Part shown: positions 34,984-46,220 of the stretch, piece by piece | Numbering within the stretch: position 1 is the stretch's first letter | Layout: each line of letters opens with the position of its first letter | NCBI GenBank assembly: GCA_905221605.1 | Contig: CAJNDS010001746.1 | Span: forward strand, 1 to 64,000 | DNA: 64,000 nucleotides | Direction of reading: 5' to 3' | Source of the DNA: Symbiodinium natans | Taxonomy: Eukaryota > Sar > Dinophyceae > Suessiales > Symbiodiniaceae | Position numbers and translations under genes: made by a program | Notes under the pieces: model-generated | Databases searched by the model: none | Seen by the model: the letters and a program-made list of their open reading frames with translations, nothing else | Told to the model about the DNA's origin: nothing

Positions 34984-35191
34984 TCCTACGCGGGCCTACG
35001 CGTCAGCTCATGTTTAGTAGGCACGCGGCCTACGCGCGGAGTATGTTGTTGACGTGTGCCTACGCGGACCTACGCGGCAAGCATAGACAACCTACGCGGA
35101 CCTACGCGGACCTACACGGCCATACTGCATAGACTTGCCTACGCGGGCCCTACGCAAACCTACGCCGTGCAGGCAAAATGCTACGCGGCCG
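34984..35191. repeat. CCTACGCGG short tandem/dispersed array
   Basis: About fifteen copies of CCTACGCGG and variants (CCTACGCGT, CCTACACGG), spaced 0-30 bp apart. I saw no equivalent at the matching place in copy B, so it probably expanded or inserted after the duplication. Confidence 0.75.
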
Positions 35192-35399
35192 ACTTCCAAT
35201 GATCGCGTCTCTACGTAGCCTTGCTCCTAGAAAAAACCGATGCTGACATCTTGTTTTCAGATACTGCCTCAAGCCACGAGGGCCATGAAGTCATGAAGTG
35301 AAAACACCATCAGATGACTCTGGAGCTACCCGTCACTCCAGGAAAACAACCCTTACCTCAACACAGTTCAAAAGTGCCACCCCCGGATTCACATCAGAC

Positions 35400-35860
35400 A
35401 GGCAGCTCGGCTTGTTCAAAGAGTTCTTTCTCCAGCTCCTTCATATGCTTTGTGTCCTGATCGTGTTTTAACATGAGGAGTACGTATGAAAGGATGTAGG
35501 ATGTCCAGGTTTGGATTGTCGCACCTTGTAGGTTGTGAACGCATCTATGTCCACCGCCTCTTTGTCCTTGCTCCTGGGAGAAGCTGGGAGCTGTTCATGG
35601 ACTTAGCATATGCCTGGGTGCGGCACCACAGCAAGTTCTTGTGGATGTAAAGGTACGCGTTCGGGGTGCCATCCTCCTTGTCCTGTCGGATGCCCCGGCC
35701 AAGACGAAGCCGCGTCCCAAAAGCCCCTGCATCGCTAGTTGCCCTGCCCTCCCTTAAAGCCACGCTCCTTGCACTCACCCAGGGACTTGAAGGCATCCAG
35801 CTTCTTCATGCCATCGATCTCCATCCTTCCAGCAACATGAAGGCAGCCCTACCACATCAG
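35400..35860 (-). CDS. Exons of the duplicated gene, copy A
   Basis: On the minus strand a frame MEIDGMKKLDAFKSLG ends at a strong donor (TGG|GTGAGTGC) near 35784. Next, after GACAG (~35692), comes DKEDGTPNAYLYIHKNLLW followed by CRTQ. Then, after CTCCCAG (~35574), comes SKDKEAVDIDAFTTYKV, which is less clear downstream in this copy than in B. The product is not recognised. Copy B (53249-53550) is almost identical here. Confidence 0.4.
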
Positions 35861-36015
35861 ACAAAAAAAACACACAGCAATGCGTGACTTCGTGTCCTCT
35901 TCTCCTTGAAGTGCATCCCTAAGAAATCAATGTTGTGGATCTTGAACACCTTGTCAAGGTCGCCTTCATTGACCTGCGTGCAACAGCAGCCGCTGCAGAG
36001 CTCCTAAAGCAATTT

Positions 36016-36410
36016 TCAATGCCTCTCACAGAGCGGGCAAGTTCCACAGCCATGAAAGGCCTCAGTCATGCGGTTGTAGCACTCTTCGTGCGTTCCCTCG
36101 CCAATCCAGACGAGAGAGCCGAGATTCTGCTGCAAGATCTGAAGCACAACGCCGTAGGTTGCAATCTTGCCCTTCGTCATTCCAACTACGTCCTCCTTGC
36201 AAATGGTCGCAGGCACGCAATTCGCTGCCAGCTCGTTGATTGGCGCGGTAGTGTCTTCGAACACCATCACATATTGGCAGTCTTCGTCGCCTGGCTTTTT
36301 CATGTCCCGGTGCTCAACTACATGACACGAGGAATATGCCTCGACCTTCTTCCGCAAAGTATCAGGGTCGCCATAGAGCTCGTTGAGGTTGATCTGGGTC
36401 CCGAGGTCTA
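36016..36410 (-). CDS. Main exon(s) of the duplicated gene, copy A
   Basis: A ~130-codon open stretch: ALDLGTQINLNELYGDPDTL, then KVEAYSSCHVVEHRDMKKPG, DEDCQYVMVFEDTTAPINEL, GMTKGKIATYGVVLQILQQN and GEGTHEECYNRMTEAFHGC. The frame is conserved in copy B with several amino-acid changes. It may contain short introns. No confident family: GKIATYG recalls the alkyltransferase-like motif, but the catalytic context is missing. Confidence 0.5.
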
Positions 36411-36829
36411 GAGCCTCACCTGTCCATCATCTAGGTGCACTGGCCAGTTCTTGCAAGCACCAGGGTCGGCTGTTCATTCTCACCATTGCTTCATGCCAGG
36501 GGGATGGGGGGATGCCTCGAGACTCATCTGCAGACCAAGGGGCCCTTTGCTTGTCCGCAGCAGCCACTGATGAACTGCAGCTCTCCAAATACATCGCTTC
36601 TCTTCCTGAAGCTACGGCTCTGATTGCGACAACATGACGAACGTGAGTGGCCTGGACATCTGGGACTCAAAAACACCTCGAGGCGGCGTTCTGCTGAAAT
36701 GCGTGGGCATACCCGTGGGTCGGCTGTCTTAACATTGTGCTGTTTCGGTGCTGCAGCCAGCCACCCCGCCAGAAGAGGAGATTGCGAAAGCACCGGTGTT
36801 GGGGGATCCAGGTCTTGGAAGCTTCCGGC

Positions 36830-37010
36830 TCAACATGAACTTTGAGGGCTCAGGGTTTCTCACCCAACATGACCTTTCAGGGGTTCAGGGTTTGCCACTC
36901 AACATGAGCCGGCAGGGCTTCGAGGGGTTGCCACCCAACATGACCCTTTAGGGTATACTGTTTGCCTGACCTTTCAGGGTCCAGAGCTTGCCGCCCAGAA
37001 TCATCTTTTT
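36830..37010. repeat. Short degenerate tandem repeat (CCAACATGA..TTTCAGGG)
   Basis: Roughly 45-55-bp units with CCCAACATGACCTTTCAGGG, GGGTTTGCC and variants. The same family recurs at 38715-38945. Both resemble telomere-like DNA mixed with a second motif. Nothing coding is supported from 36700 to 37780. Confidence 0.5.
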
Positions 37011-38999
37011 GTCTTAGGGCAGTTTCATGGTCCCGCAATATGGGCCCTTCAGAGGGGGCCCCTTTATATCCCCCTTATGTACCCTATACAAATTAGGGCC
37101 CATACATCGGAACCCTTTCAAGGAGGTAAGGGACCACATCAGGAGCCCATGAAACAGAAATGTCCGTCTGCCACCCCCCCCCCCCCCCCCATTTTCCCCC
37201 GAATTCTTTTGTTCGGGGGTGGGCCAGGCGATGCCTGTCTTTGAGGTCAAGGTTGTCGAGGTTTGTGCTCGGACATGTTGCGTGGCACGCGCGGCATGTT
37301 CTAGCAAGGTCTTCAGGGCAACCCTTTGGAGCTTGCAAGCTTTCGTCCCAGCCTTTCACAGTTCCCCCACTCCCCCAGCCAAGGCCCCGCCGCAGACCTG
37401 CCCAAAGACACGCACAGGCGCAGGTTCCCGGCACAACGCGTGCACCTGCCCACGGACGCCAGGACTGATTTTCTGAAGTGTCCTTTTGTGTGGGCAGAAG
37501 CCAGGCCAGCCACTGGCTGGCCCCAAGAGAAGGAACAAAGAAAACCAGCACTGGTTCGCTTTGGAGGTGTCAGGAAAGGCCTGCTTTCATTTCAGAAAGT
37601 GCTGAAGTAAGTCCGTGGCCACGGAAGGTGCAAGCCGAAATTCACATGGAAGTTCAGGAAATGAGAAATGAGTGACCTTTGACCTCTTCGACAGCTTCTC
37701 TTCACGCTACTGGTGGGAGCTCAGCCCCTTTCAGCAAGGGTGGCAACATGTTCACTCACAGAGCGAGCTATCCCTAACCATTAGCAGCAAACATCCATGC
37801 CAGGCACACTTGCAGCGTTTGTAATCGTGATGCCGCTGACCTTGCAGTGCCTTGCAGACACTCGGAATGAAGACTTGAAAGCCAAGGCTCTGCGTAGCCT
37901 CGACCTCGTCCTGCACAGTGGGTTACGAATGCGTGAGCCATGCCAGCTATGCAGAGTTGCAGAGAACATCGCCACAACAATGGCCCCTTGGAAAGACAAA
38001 GCAGGAGTGGAGAGGATGGCAATGCTTGAAAGCGCAACTGATGATATCTGAGGAAGAGCCTTCATCACACAGAGGGCTCTGCACAGCAGGTCGCAGCAGT
38101 CACAGCAGCGCTCAGAGAGTGGGTGGGGTCAGAGACTGGTAGACGTGGAGCATACATCTGCTGCGCAGCCGAAGATGCCCTCTGTCCTGGAAGGTCGTCT
38201 TCGACAAGGCCTGTCAGGTGACCATACGACGGAGGAACAGAGCAGAAGCACAGCAGAGGACTCCCTGAGCTGAGAAGATATGGCAAGAAGGTGAAAAAAC
38301 CAGGGCCTCGCCACCCACCAGCGTGGCCACGCGCACAGTCGCCGAGGCCCGATATAGCCTCAGCCAAAGCTTCATGGATCTCAAAGCTGCACTCAAGAAG
38401 CATGGTCCACACGGAGCTGCCCCCTCACAGAACAAGGACTCCAAGTAGCACGGCTGTGAGAAGCGTGCAGAACAGCCGCATGGTCCTCGGAAAGAAGCGC
38501 TTGGGCAAGAGTCAAGAAAGTCCAGCAGACATTTTTAGATCGACTTTTTGACGAGGTGTGCGCTTGCCGAACCCGAAGATCGGCGCGTGGCCACACTGAG
38601 CTCCGGCCACCCATCGATGGGTATATGCCACGTGAGCGCTTGGAGTAGGGGCATTGTGAGAAAACGCTACATACTCCCAACAAGAAACGCAGAAAAAAAC
38701 CGTCAGCAATATCTCCTTCGAGGGTTTAGGGCTTCCCAGCCAAGATCTCCATTTAGGGCATTAGGGCTTGCAACTCGCTTGGACTTGCCACCCAACATGC
38801 CCTTTTGAGGCTTTTTGTCTTTCCACTGAACATCTCCCCTTCGGCTTTATGGGTCTACGTTCTCCAAGGCAGTGCAGCCCTCAAAGACGACGTTGGGTGG
38901 CCCATGAACCTCACCGTGTCATCCCTTTGAGGCTTTCAGGGTTTCGTCTCTTTTTCTGCGATTCGCTGGGTTTCTGCACCGGAGAGGGGGAAGGCATTT

Positions 39000-39160
39000 C
39001 TCTCGTGGCAAGGGCCACGGTTTCAGAGTCCGAGAGCCCAGAAAAGGGCCACGGTTTCAAGACTCCAGCATACTCCAAACCCGCATTTTAGTCGTGGAAG
39101 GGACCACGATTTCAAGGCTCCCAAGCGCATGTTTCGTGGTAGGGGCCACGCTTCAAGCCT
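39000..39160. repeat. GGGCCACGGTTTC short repeats
   Basis: Four degenerate units carrying GGGCCACG(G)TTTCA and CTCC about 40-50 bp apart, in copy A only. Adjacent DNA (37780-40500) is duplicated in copy B but shows no clear exon. Confidence 0.5.
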
Positions 39161-40587
39161 CCGAAAACCCAAAAGGTACAAGCAAGCAAAACCAAAGTTA
39201 CAACCAATCTGAATCGAGGCTGCAGCCTGATGCCTTTCATTCTCGCAGCGTTTGCGCAGGTTCTTCTTTTCTTCGAAAACTCCAAAACCGTGGGTGTTGC
39301 ACAGATTCGACAACGCGACCAACCACACTTCTCGAGCGAACGGCGTGTCCGGCATCCAAAAAACCTGTCCAATATCATGCAAGGGGGCATACCCGTACAA
39401 ATGCTAATGTTTGACAAACGTAGGGGGGAAATTCCAAGACACGCTTATAAGAGGCGTCTCTGCTACAAAGTACCAGCCACACGGTTCTTCTTCATGGAGG
39501 GCGTGACGTTCCGGAGAGCAAGACGTGACAACACTGCCGAACCACAATGGATGCGGCTCTTACACAAATGAGTGTATATGTAATATGTATACACATGTGT
39601 GCATATGTGCGTGCATGTATAGTGTATGCATAGCAGGTACTTGCTCATAATTACATGCCACACAAAGCAGGGCTTCGCACACAAAGTTTGCTCCGGTCCT
39701 GCTATACACCTGCACCTTCGCCTGGGCTGGCGCAACGGAGCAGATGCGGCTTTGGCGCTGTGAGGCTTTCGGGCCGAGAAGGCTCTCAGGATTCTCAGGA
39801 TTCTGGCGTTGACGCAACGCCTGCAAAAATCTAAGGAGCCCTCCGGGATGTATGTGTGTTGTAAGCTCAGAGGCTTCGGGGTTCATCACTCACTGCCGAG
39901 GGTCGGAGTGCGGACATATGGCGCTTTGCACCAGGCAGCTACTGCCATGGCTCAAGCACAGCACCTGTCTCAGCAGGTTCGTAGACAACTTTTCATGACA
40001 GCCTCGCAGGGCGCCTTGCATCCTATGGTGAAGCCAACATTGTGGCATAGTTCATTGCCGCGCTGCCTATGCACGTTCCATGGACTGGGCGCGTTGAATT
40101 TGAAAATGCACGCAACTTCGGCGTGTGCCTATCCACATGCCGAGGAAGGCCTCTCAGACATGAATGTCAGCAGACAGCCGGCGGCTTGCAATTGTTGCCG
40201 TAGACTGGGCTGCCGATTGCACGTCCTAAGGGCACACGAGATGCCTGAAACAGCGAAACGAAACAACACACCTGTAGCTGCCCCGCGTTGCAGAGCGCCC
40301 CTTGTTTGCCCTGAGTGGGTCTGTCCTCGGGCCGCCCTCCCTTGTCATTTGCCCCTCGTTTCTCCTCTGGGGGCCCTACAAACCTGACACCCCCCACATT
40401 TCGGAGACCCCTAGGGCCCTAGGGTCCCCGGTTCCCAAGTCATGTGACGAAAGCGCCCGAGAAGCCTTCGTGATTGCTGACAGCTGATGTCGAACTTGAT
40501 AGCAGCTCATAGCATAGCCGATTGCGACTGCGAGGCCGTGGCGGCTCCATGAGAATGTCTGAACCCTGAGCTGGTGACGGCCACGAC

Positions 40588-40620
40588 CTTGTCGGCGCCA
40601 GCTTTCAAAGAGTCTGCGGC
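40588..40620 (-). CDS. Class I mini-exon (AADSLKAGADK), copy A
   Basis: 33 nt in phase 0 between GTCACCAG and donor GACAAG|GTCGTG. The matching exon in copy B (57420-57452) has four base changes in flanks and exon, yet encodes exactly the same eleven residues. Confidence 0.55.
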
Positions 40621-41804
40621 CTGGTGACCCATCCCTTCGTGTAACTGCTGTGCTTGTCTCCCCTATACTGAACGATTAATTATGACGTGTCTCTCCCCCG
40701 GGAAGAGTCAGAAGGGGCTACAGGCGATTTCGATCTGCTCTCTCAACTCCAACATGCCAGCGAGAAAAGCGAGAAAGCTGCAAAGGATGGCAAACCTGGG
40801 GGCTCTCTGTTTGTTGATGCTTGTTGATGCTTGTTGGCCTTAAGTCCTAAGTCTTCGCTGTGGAAGGCTGAGCACCTTCAGCTGCGTGCTATGCGTGCTT
40901 TGCTTCTGAACAGGCATCGGTTACCTTCTTGTGCTTACTTGCTGCTCCTCCCTGGGGCTCACTGCTTCTGGTTGTCAATGTTCTTCTGGCAGGCTCTGGC
41001 TACAGTACCTCCTGAGTTTTGCCCTCACGCTCTGTCACGCTCACTCTGTTGCCACCAACCCCATCGAAAAGGTGGCCCTCTACACCTCCGGAAATATCTT
41101 CCCTGTACAACGGCCCACGTTCCTGTGAGTAAGACTTCGTGATGCTGGGGTTTCAGGAGTTTCTTGCACGTTGGCAGCCAGGAGTTCTAAGTATGGGGGA
41201 AGCGATGGATCGTATTACGGAGATGGCGCCACGCAAGTTCAGCACACACATCCGTCCAATGCACTCTCCGGCGGCCAGTCTGGGATCGGCGCTTGTCCTA
41301 CCCCCCTTTACTTGAAGCTATGTGTGAAACACCAGTTCCTCGGAGGACTGTGGGTTCTGAGGACGTGCCCGAAAATTTGCGCTCTGCGAATGTGGTGGGT
41401 TGTTGGCGCGCTGCTCTACCTCTGCATCTACTTCTGCGTAGTACACAGCCTTTTATTCCTTGCATTTTACGGAGGGCTTTGGCTGTGAAAGTATCTCGAA
41501 GACACCGTCAGACATTGCCTGCAAGCACAGCTTTGCTCTGCCCTCCTGCTCACTCTCCTCATATCTCTCTCTAATGCAGCCACTTGCCCACTTCTTGCTG
41601 CGGAGCCACAGGCAGCACTGCTCATGCTTGCTAAGGTTATCTCAAAGGCAGGCGCAGTGGAAACTTATTGCAGAGTTCGAACTCAGACCAATCCGGTTCG
41701 CTGGCGCCTTCACCAGCTTGTCGGCCTGACATGCAATGGGAACATGAGGCTCTCGATGCGGTGCGGGGCCTATAGGGCCTAGTTATGATGTTTCGTTGCT
41801 GAGC

Positions 41805-43726
41805 CTGCTCTTGAAGCGCCGCTGGCGCCGGCACTGCCGGAATGGCCGGCGTTGCTGGCACTGCTGGAACTGCAGGCACTGCCGGAACGGCGGGCGCCGC
41901 CGGCACGGCGGGCACTGCCGGAACGGCGGGCACCAGTGCGGCAATTGCCTCAAGAAAAGGCTGCTGCAATCTTCATGATTGCACTGATCAGGGGCGGCTC
42001 ACCGGCCATCGCAGAACGCAGACTCAGCCGGCCACTTCTGCAGCCTTGTCCTCCATGGCTTTCGTCACAGCGGCGGCCTTCTCTCATGTTGAGCTCAAGG
42101 ACTCAAGGCGGTCCCTGCGCTAGCCGCTAGTAATGGGCACCCTGGAAACAACCTCCGACAAGATCTACTGACCCTTGCCGGTAAAATGTGCGAGAAGGTT
42201 CTTTGGTCCTGGGGCCTTCAATGAAACGACTCCTTGAAGAGAACTCGTTCCAACCGCAAGGACGGTCATCCACGAACCCCAACAGTCCATGAACCGAACA
42301 CCAGATCCCTAGCAAACCGCGCCGACCTTGTCCGCCGTGGATTTTAGATGATCGGAGGCCTTCAGTCAAGTCACAGCGTCTCTGGCACGCTCTGGCTACC
42401 AAGTGCTGTCCAATCCCGGATTGAATCCGCTGGTGACCTAGCGGGTTTGATATGGCTGTGTAGGAGGAGGCTTGTCTTGTGCAAGCTGAATTTCAAAGTT
42501 GTTTTCTGGCCCCAGGACTCTGCAAGAATCCACCCTCTTCGCTGTCGGCACTTGGCGTCGGACGCTTTGTGTAGCATCAGACATTGCCTGCAGGCACAGC
42601 TTTGCTCAGCTCACCTGCTCATTCTCCTTCTACGTCTCTCTCGTACCCTCTGCAGGCGGAAGGATGCAGCCATTATTTGTTGCACAGCCAGTTCCTTCTT
42701 AACTGCTTCCAACAGGCGGCGGTGCTCATAGCTGAGGGCATCAACGTATATCAGAGCCGGAGCTTGAAAACTTCCTAACTCGAACTCAGACCAATCCGGT
42801 TCGCTGGCGCCTTCGCAAGCTTCTCGGCCTGACAGCAATACATGAGGCTCTCGATTCGTCGATGCGGTGCCCATTATGTTTTCGGCAATTTGCTGAGCCT
42901 GGTCCTGAAGCGCCGGTGCTGGCACTGCCGGTACGCCGGGTGTGGCCGAGGGCACCAGTGCCTCGAGTGCCTCAGGAATATGAAGCTTCACTGGGGTGGT
43001 TCAGCGGCTTTGGGCACAGACTCACACAGAAGCAGCTAGGGTATGTTAGGGTCATATGAGTCCTATGAGAGATCGAAGGCTAAATTAGCTTCTGAAGATG
43101 CGTTTAGCATCATTAAGGTTGTCCAGAGTTGAATTAAGCGTCTGCAAACCTGCTTCTGGCAGCCCCAGTGGTGCTTGTAAGCCGGCGACTGATGCAGCCT
43201 CGTCCACCATGGCTTTCTGCGCATCGATGGCCTTCCCACGTGTGCAATCCCTGTGCTAGTGATCTTGTCACGCTGGAAATAACCTCCGACAAGATCTAGT
43301 GACCCAGCTTGCCTGAAGTGTGAGACGTTGTGTTTGGATTCCCTGAAGATCTCAGCAGGATGACGGAGCTTGGACAACTCGTTCCAACAGCAGCTGCTAG
43401 ATCCAAGATGGATGTCCACGAACCGGGTGCAACAACCGCACCGACCTTGTCCGCCGTGTTTTTTGCGTGGTCGGAGGCCTCCAGTCACAGCTTCTCTGGC
43501 ACGCTCTGGCTACCAACTGCTGTCCAATCCGGATCGAACCGACTGGTAACCTAGCGGGTTTGCTATGGCCGTGGATAGGGTGTCCGTTGGACGATGAAGT
43601 ATAACGTTGTCTCCTCTTTCGGAAGCTGAGATTGAAAGGTTCCCTGGCCCCAGGTCTCTCCAAGACATCCGCCCCCTTCGCCGTGCAAGCTCGGCAGCGG
43701 ACGCTTTGTGCGGCATCAGACATTGC
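41805..43726 (-). CDS. Mini-exon set, macrorepeat unit 1
   Basis: Eight phase-0 exons in transcript order (high to low coordinate): AMSDAAQS 43703-43726; ASDHAKNTADK 43446-43478; AIDAQKAMVDE 43199-43231; class IV short (24 residues, starts ALEALVPSATPG, ends LQDQ) 42899-42970; AMSDATQS 42564-42587; ASDHLKSTADK 42327-42359; AAAVTKAMEDK 42045-42077; class IV long (48 residues, starts AIAALVPAVPAVP, ends LQEQ) 41805-41948. Introns are 96-311 nt. Classes I and III leave through GT (GACAAG|GTCGGC, AAAGC|GTCCG). Classes II and IV leave through GC (GACAAG|GCTGCA, CAG|GCTCAGC). All acceptors are AG. The spliced set is 396 nt, 132 residues. Predicted as Ala/Lys/Asp-rich 11-residue helices alternating with Pro-Ala-Val hinges, similar in style (not proven homologous) to LEA group 3 proteins. 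Confidence 0.6.
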
Positions 43727-44012
43727 CTGCAAGCACAGCTTTGCTCTGCCCTCCTGCTCACTCTCCTCATATCTCTCTCTAATGCAGCCACTTGCCCACT
43801 TCTTGCTGCGGAGCCACAGGCAGCACTGCTCATGCTTGCTAAGGTTATCTCAAAGGCAGGCGCAGTGGAAACTTATTGCAGAGTTCGAACTCAGACCAAT
43901 CCGGTTCGCTGGCGCCTTCACCAGCTTGTCGGCCTGACATGCAATGGGAACATGAGGCTCTCGATGCGGTGCGGGGCCTATAGGGCCTAGTTATGATGTT
44001 TCGTTGCTGAGC

Positions 44013-45934
44013 CTGCTCTTGAAGCGCCGCTGGCGCCGGCACTGCCGGAATGGCCGGCGTTGCTGGCACTGCTGGAACTGCAGGCACTGCCGGAACGGCG
44101 GGCGCCGCCGGCACGGCGGGCACTGCCGGAACGGCGGGCACCAGTGCGGCAATTGCCTCAAGAAAAGGCTGCTGCAATCTTCATGATTGCACTGATCAGG
44201 GGCGGCTCACCGGCCATCGCAGAACGCAGACTCAGCCGGCCACTTCTGCAGCCTTGTCCTCCATGGCTTTCGTCACAGCGGCGGCCTTCTCTCATGTTGA
44301 GCTCAAGGACTCAAGGCGGTCCCTGCGCTAGCCGCTAGTAATGGGCACCCTGGAAACAACCTCCGACAAGATCTACTGACCCTTGCCGGTAAAATGTGCG
44401 AGAAGGTTCTTTGGTCCTGGGGCCTTCAATGAAACGACTCCTTGAAGAGAACTCGTTCCAACCGCAAGGACGGTCATCCACGAACCCCAACAGTCCATGA
44501 ACCGAACACCAGATCCCTAGCAAACCGCGCCGACCTTGTCCGCCGTGGATTTTAGATGATCGGAGGCCTTCAGTCAAGTCACAGCGTCTCTGGCACGCTC
44601 TGGCTACCAAGTGCTGTCCAATCCCGGATTGAATCCGCTGGTGACCTAGCGGGTTTGATATGGCTGTGTAGGAGGAGGCTTGTCTTGTGCAAGCTGAATT
44701 TCAAAGTTGTTTTCTGGCCCCAGGACTCTGCAAGAATCCACCCTCTTCGCTGTCGGCACTTGGCGTCGGACGCTTTGTGTAGCATCAGACATTGCCTGCA
44801 GGCACAGCTTTGCTCAGCTCACCTGCTCATTCTCCTTCTACGTCTCTCTCGTACCCTCTGCAGGCGGAAGGATGCAGCCATTATTTGTTGCACAGCCAGT
44901 TCCTTCTTAACTGCTTCCAACAGGCGGCGGTGCTCATAGCTGAGGGCATCAACGTATATCAGAGCCGGAGCTTGAAAACTTCCTAACTCGAACTCAGACC
45001 AATCCGGTTCGCTGGCGCCTTCGCAAGCTTCTCGGCCTGACAGCAATACATGAGGCTCTCGATTCGTCGATGCGGTGCCCATTATGTTTTCGGCAATTTG
45101 CTGAGCCTGGTCCTGAAGCGCCGGTGCTGGCACTGCCGGTACGCCGGGTGTGGCCGAGGGCACCAGTGCCTCGAGTGCCTCAGGAATATGAAGCTTCACC
45201 GGGGTGGTTCAGCGGCTTTGGGCACAGACTCACACAGAAGCAGCTAGGGTATGTTAGGGTCATATGAGTCCTATGAGAGATCGAAGGCTAAATTAGCTTC
45301 TGAAGATGCGTTTAGCATCATTAAGGTTGTCCAGAGTTGAATTAAGCGTCTGCAAACCTGCTTCTGGCAGCCCCAGTGGTGCTTGTAAGCCGGCGACTGA
45401 TGCAGCCTCGTCCACCATGGCTTTCTGCGCATCGATGGCCTTCCCACGTGTGCAATCCCTGTGCTAGTGATCTTGTCACGCTGGAAATAACCTCCGACAA
45501 GATCTAGTGACCCAGCTTGCCTGAAGTGTGAGACGTTGTGTTTGGATTCCCTGAAGATCTCAGCAGGATGACGGAGCTTGGACAACTCGTTCCAACAGCA
45601 GCTGCTAGATCCAAGATGGATGTCCACGAACCGGGTGCAACAACCGCACCGACCTTGTCCGCCGTGTTTTTTGCGTGGTCGGAGGCCTCCAGTCACAGCT
45701 TCTCTGGCACGCTCTGGCTACCAACTGCTGTCCAATCCGGATCGAACCGACTGGTAACCTAGCGGGTTTGCTATGGCCGTGGATAGGGTGTCCGTTGGAC
45801 GATGAAGTATAACGTTGTCTCCTCTTTCGGAAGCTGAGATTGAAAGGTTCCCTGGCCCCAGGTCTCTCCAAGACATCCGCCCCCTTCGCCGTGCAAGCTC
45901 GGCAGCGGACGCTTTGTGCGGCATCAGACATTGC
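44013..45934 (-). CDS. Mini-exon set, macrorepeat unit 2
   Basis: Same eight exons and peptides as unit 1: 45911-45934 (III), 45654-45686 (I), 45407-45439 (II), 45107-45178 (IV short), 44772-44795 (III), 44535-44567 (I), 44253-44285 (II), 44013-44156 (IV long). The near-identity with unit 1 points to a very recent duplication, gene conversion, or an assembly effect. Confidence 0.6.
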
Positions 45935-46220
45935 CTGCAAGCACAGCTTTGCTCTGCCCTCCTGCTCACTCTCCTCATATCTCTCTCTAATGCAGCCACT
46001 TGCCCACTTCTTGCTGCGGAGCCACAGGCAGCACTGCTCATGCTTGCTAAGGTTATCTCAAAGGCAGGCGCAGTGGAAACTTATTGCAGAGTTCGAACTC
46101 AGACCAATCCGGTTCGCTGGCGCCTTCACCAGCTTGTCGGCCTGACATGCAATGGGAACATGAGGCTCTCGATGCGGTGCGGGGCCTATAGGGCCTAGTT
46201 ATGATGTTTCGTTGCTGAGC

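Larger units (their letters stand above)
34606..41105. repeat. Segmental duplication, copy A
   Basis: Matches 52601-57860 in the same order and orientation. Anchors: GCACCATTGTCGTTCG (34606/52601), the near-identical exon block 35530-35850/53230-53550, 36016-36410/53744-54130, GGCCACGGAAGGTGCAAGCC (37617/54859), the block at 38310-38400/55880-55960, 40140-40180/57000-57050 and GAAAAGGTGG (41066/57839). Identity varies from near-identical to weak, and indels make copy B about 1.2 kb shorter. Confidence 0.85.

Noticed and set aside
36100-36200. Alkyltransferase-like (MGMT/ATL) motif GKIATYG
   Set aside because: Only seven residues fit; the catalytic or DNA-binding context expected next to it is absent.
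42599-42640. 27-nt introns (AG|GTGAGC...TGCAG) before class III exons
   Set aside because: Possible in some copies, but the donor is not conserved in all of them and 27 nt is below normal intron size; treated as part of a longer intron.
41520-43860. + strand exons after CT-rich tracts ending in TGCAG
   Set aside because: The CT tract plus AG looks like an acceptor, but the following segments (56, 34 or other lengths) are not conserved in length or phase between copies, unlike the minus-strand exons.
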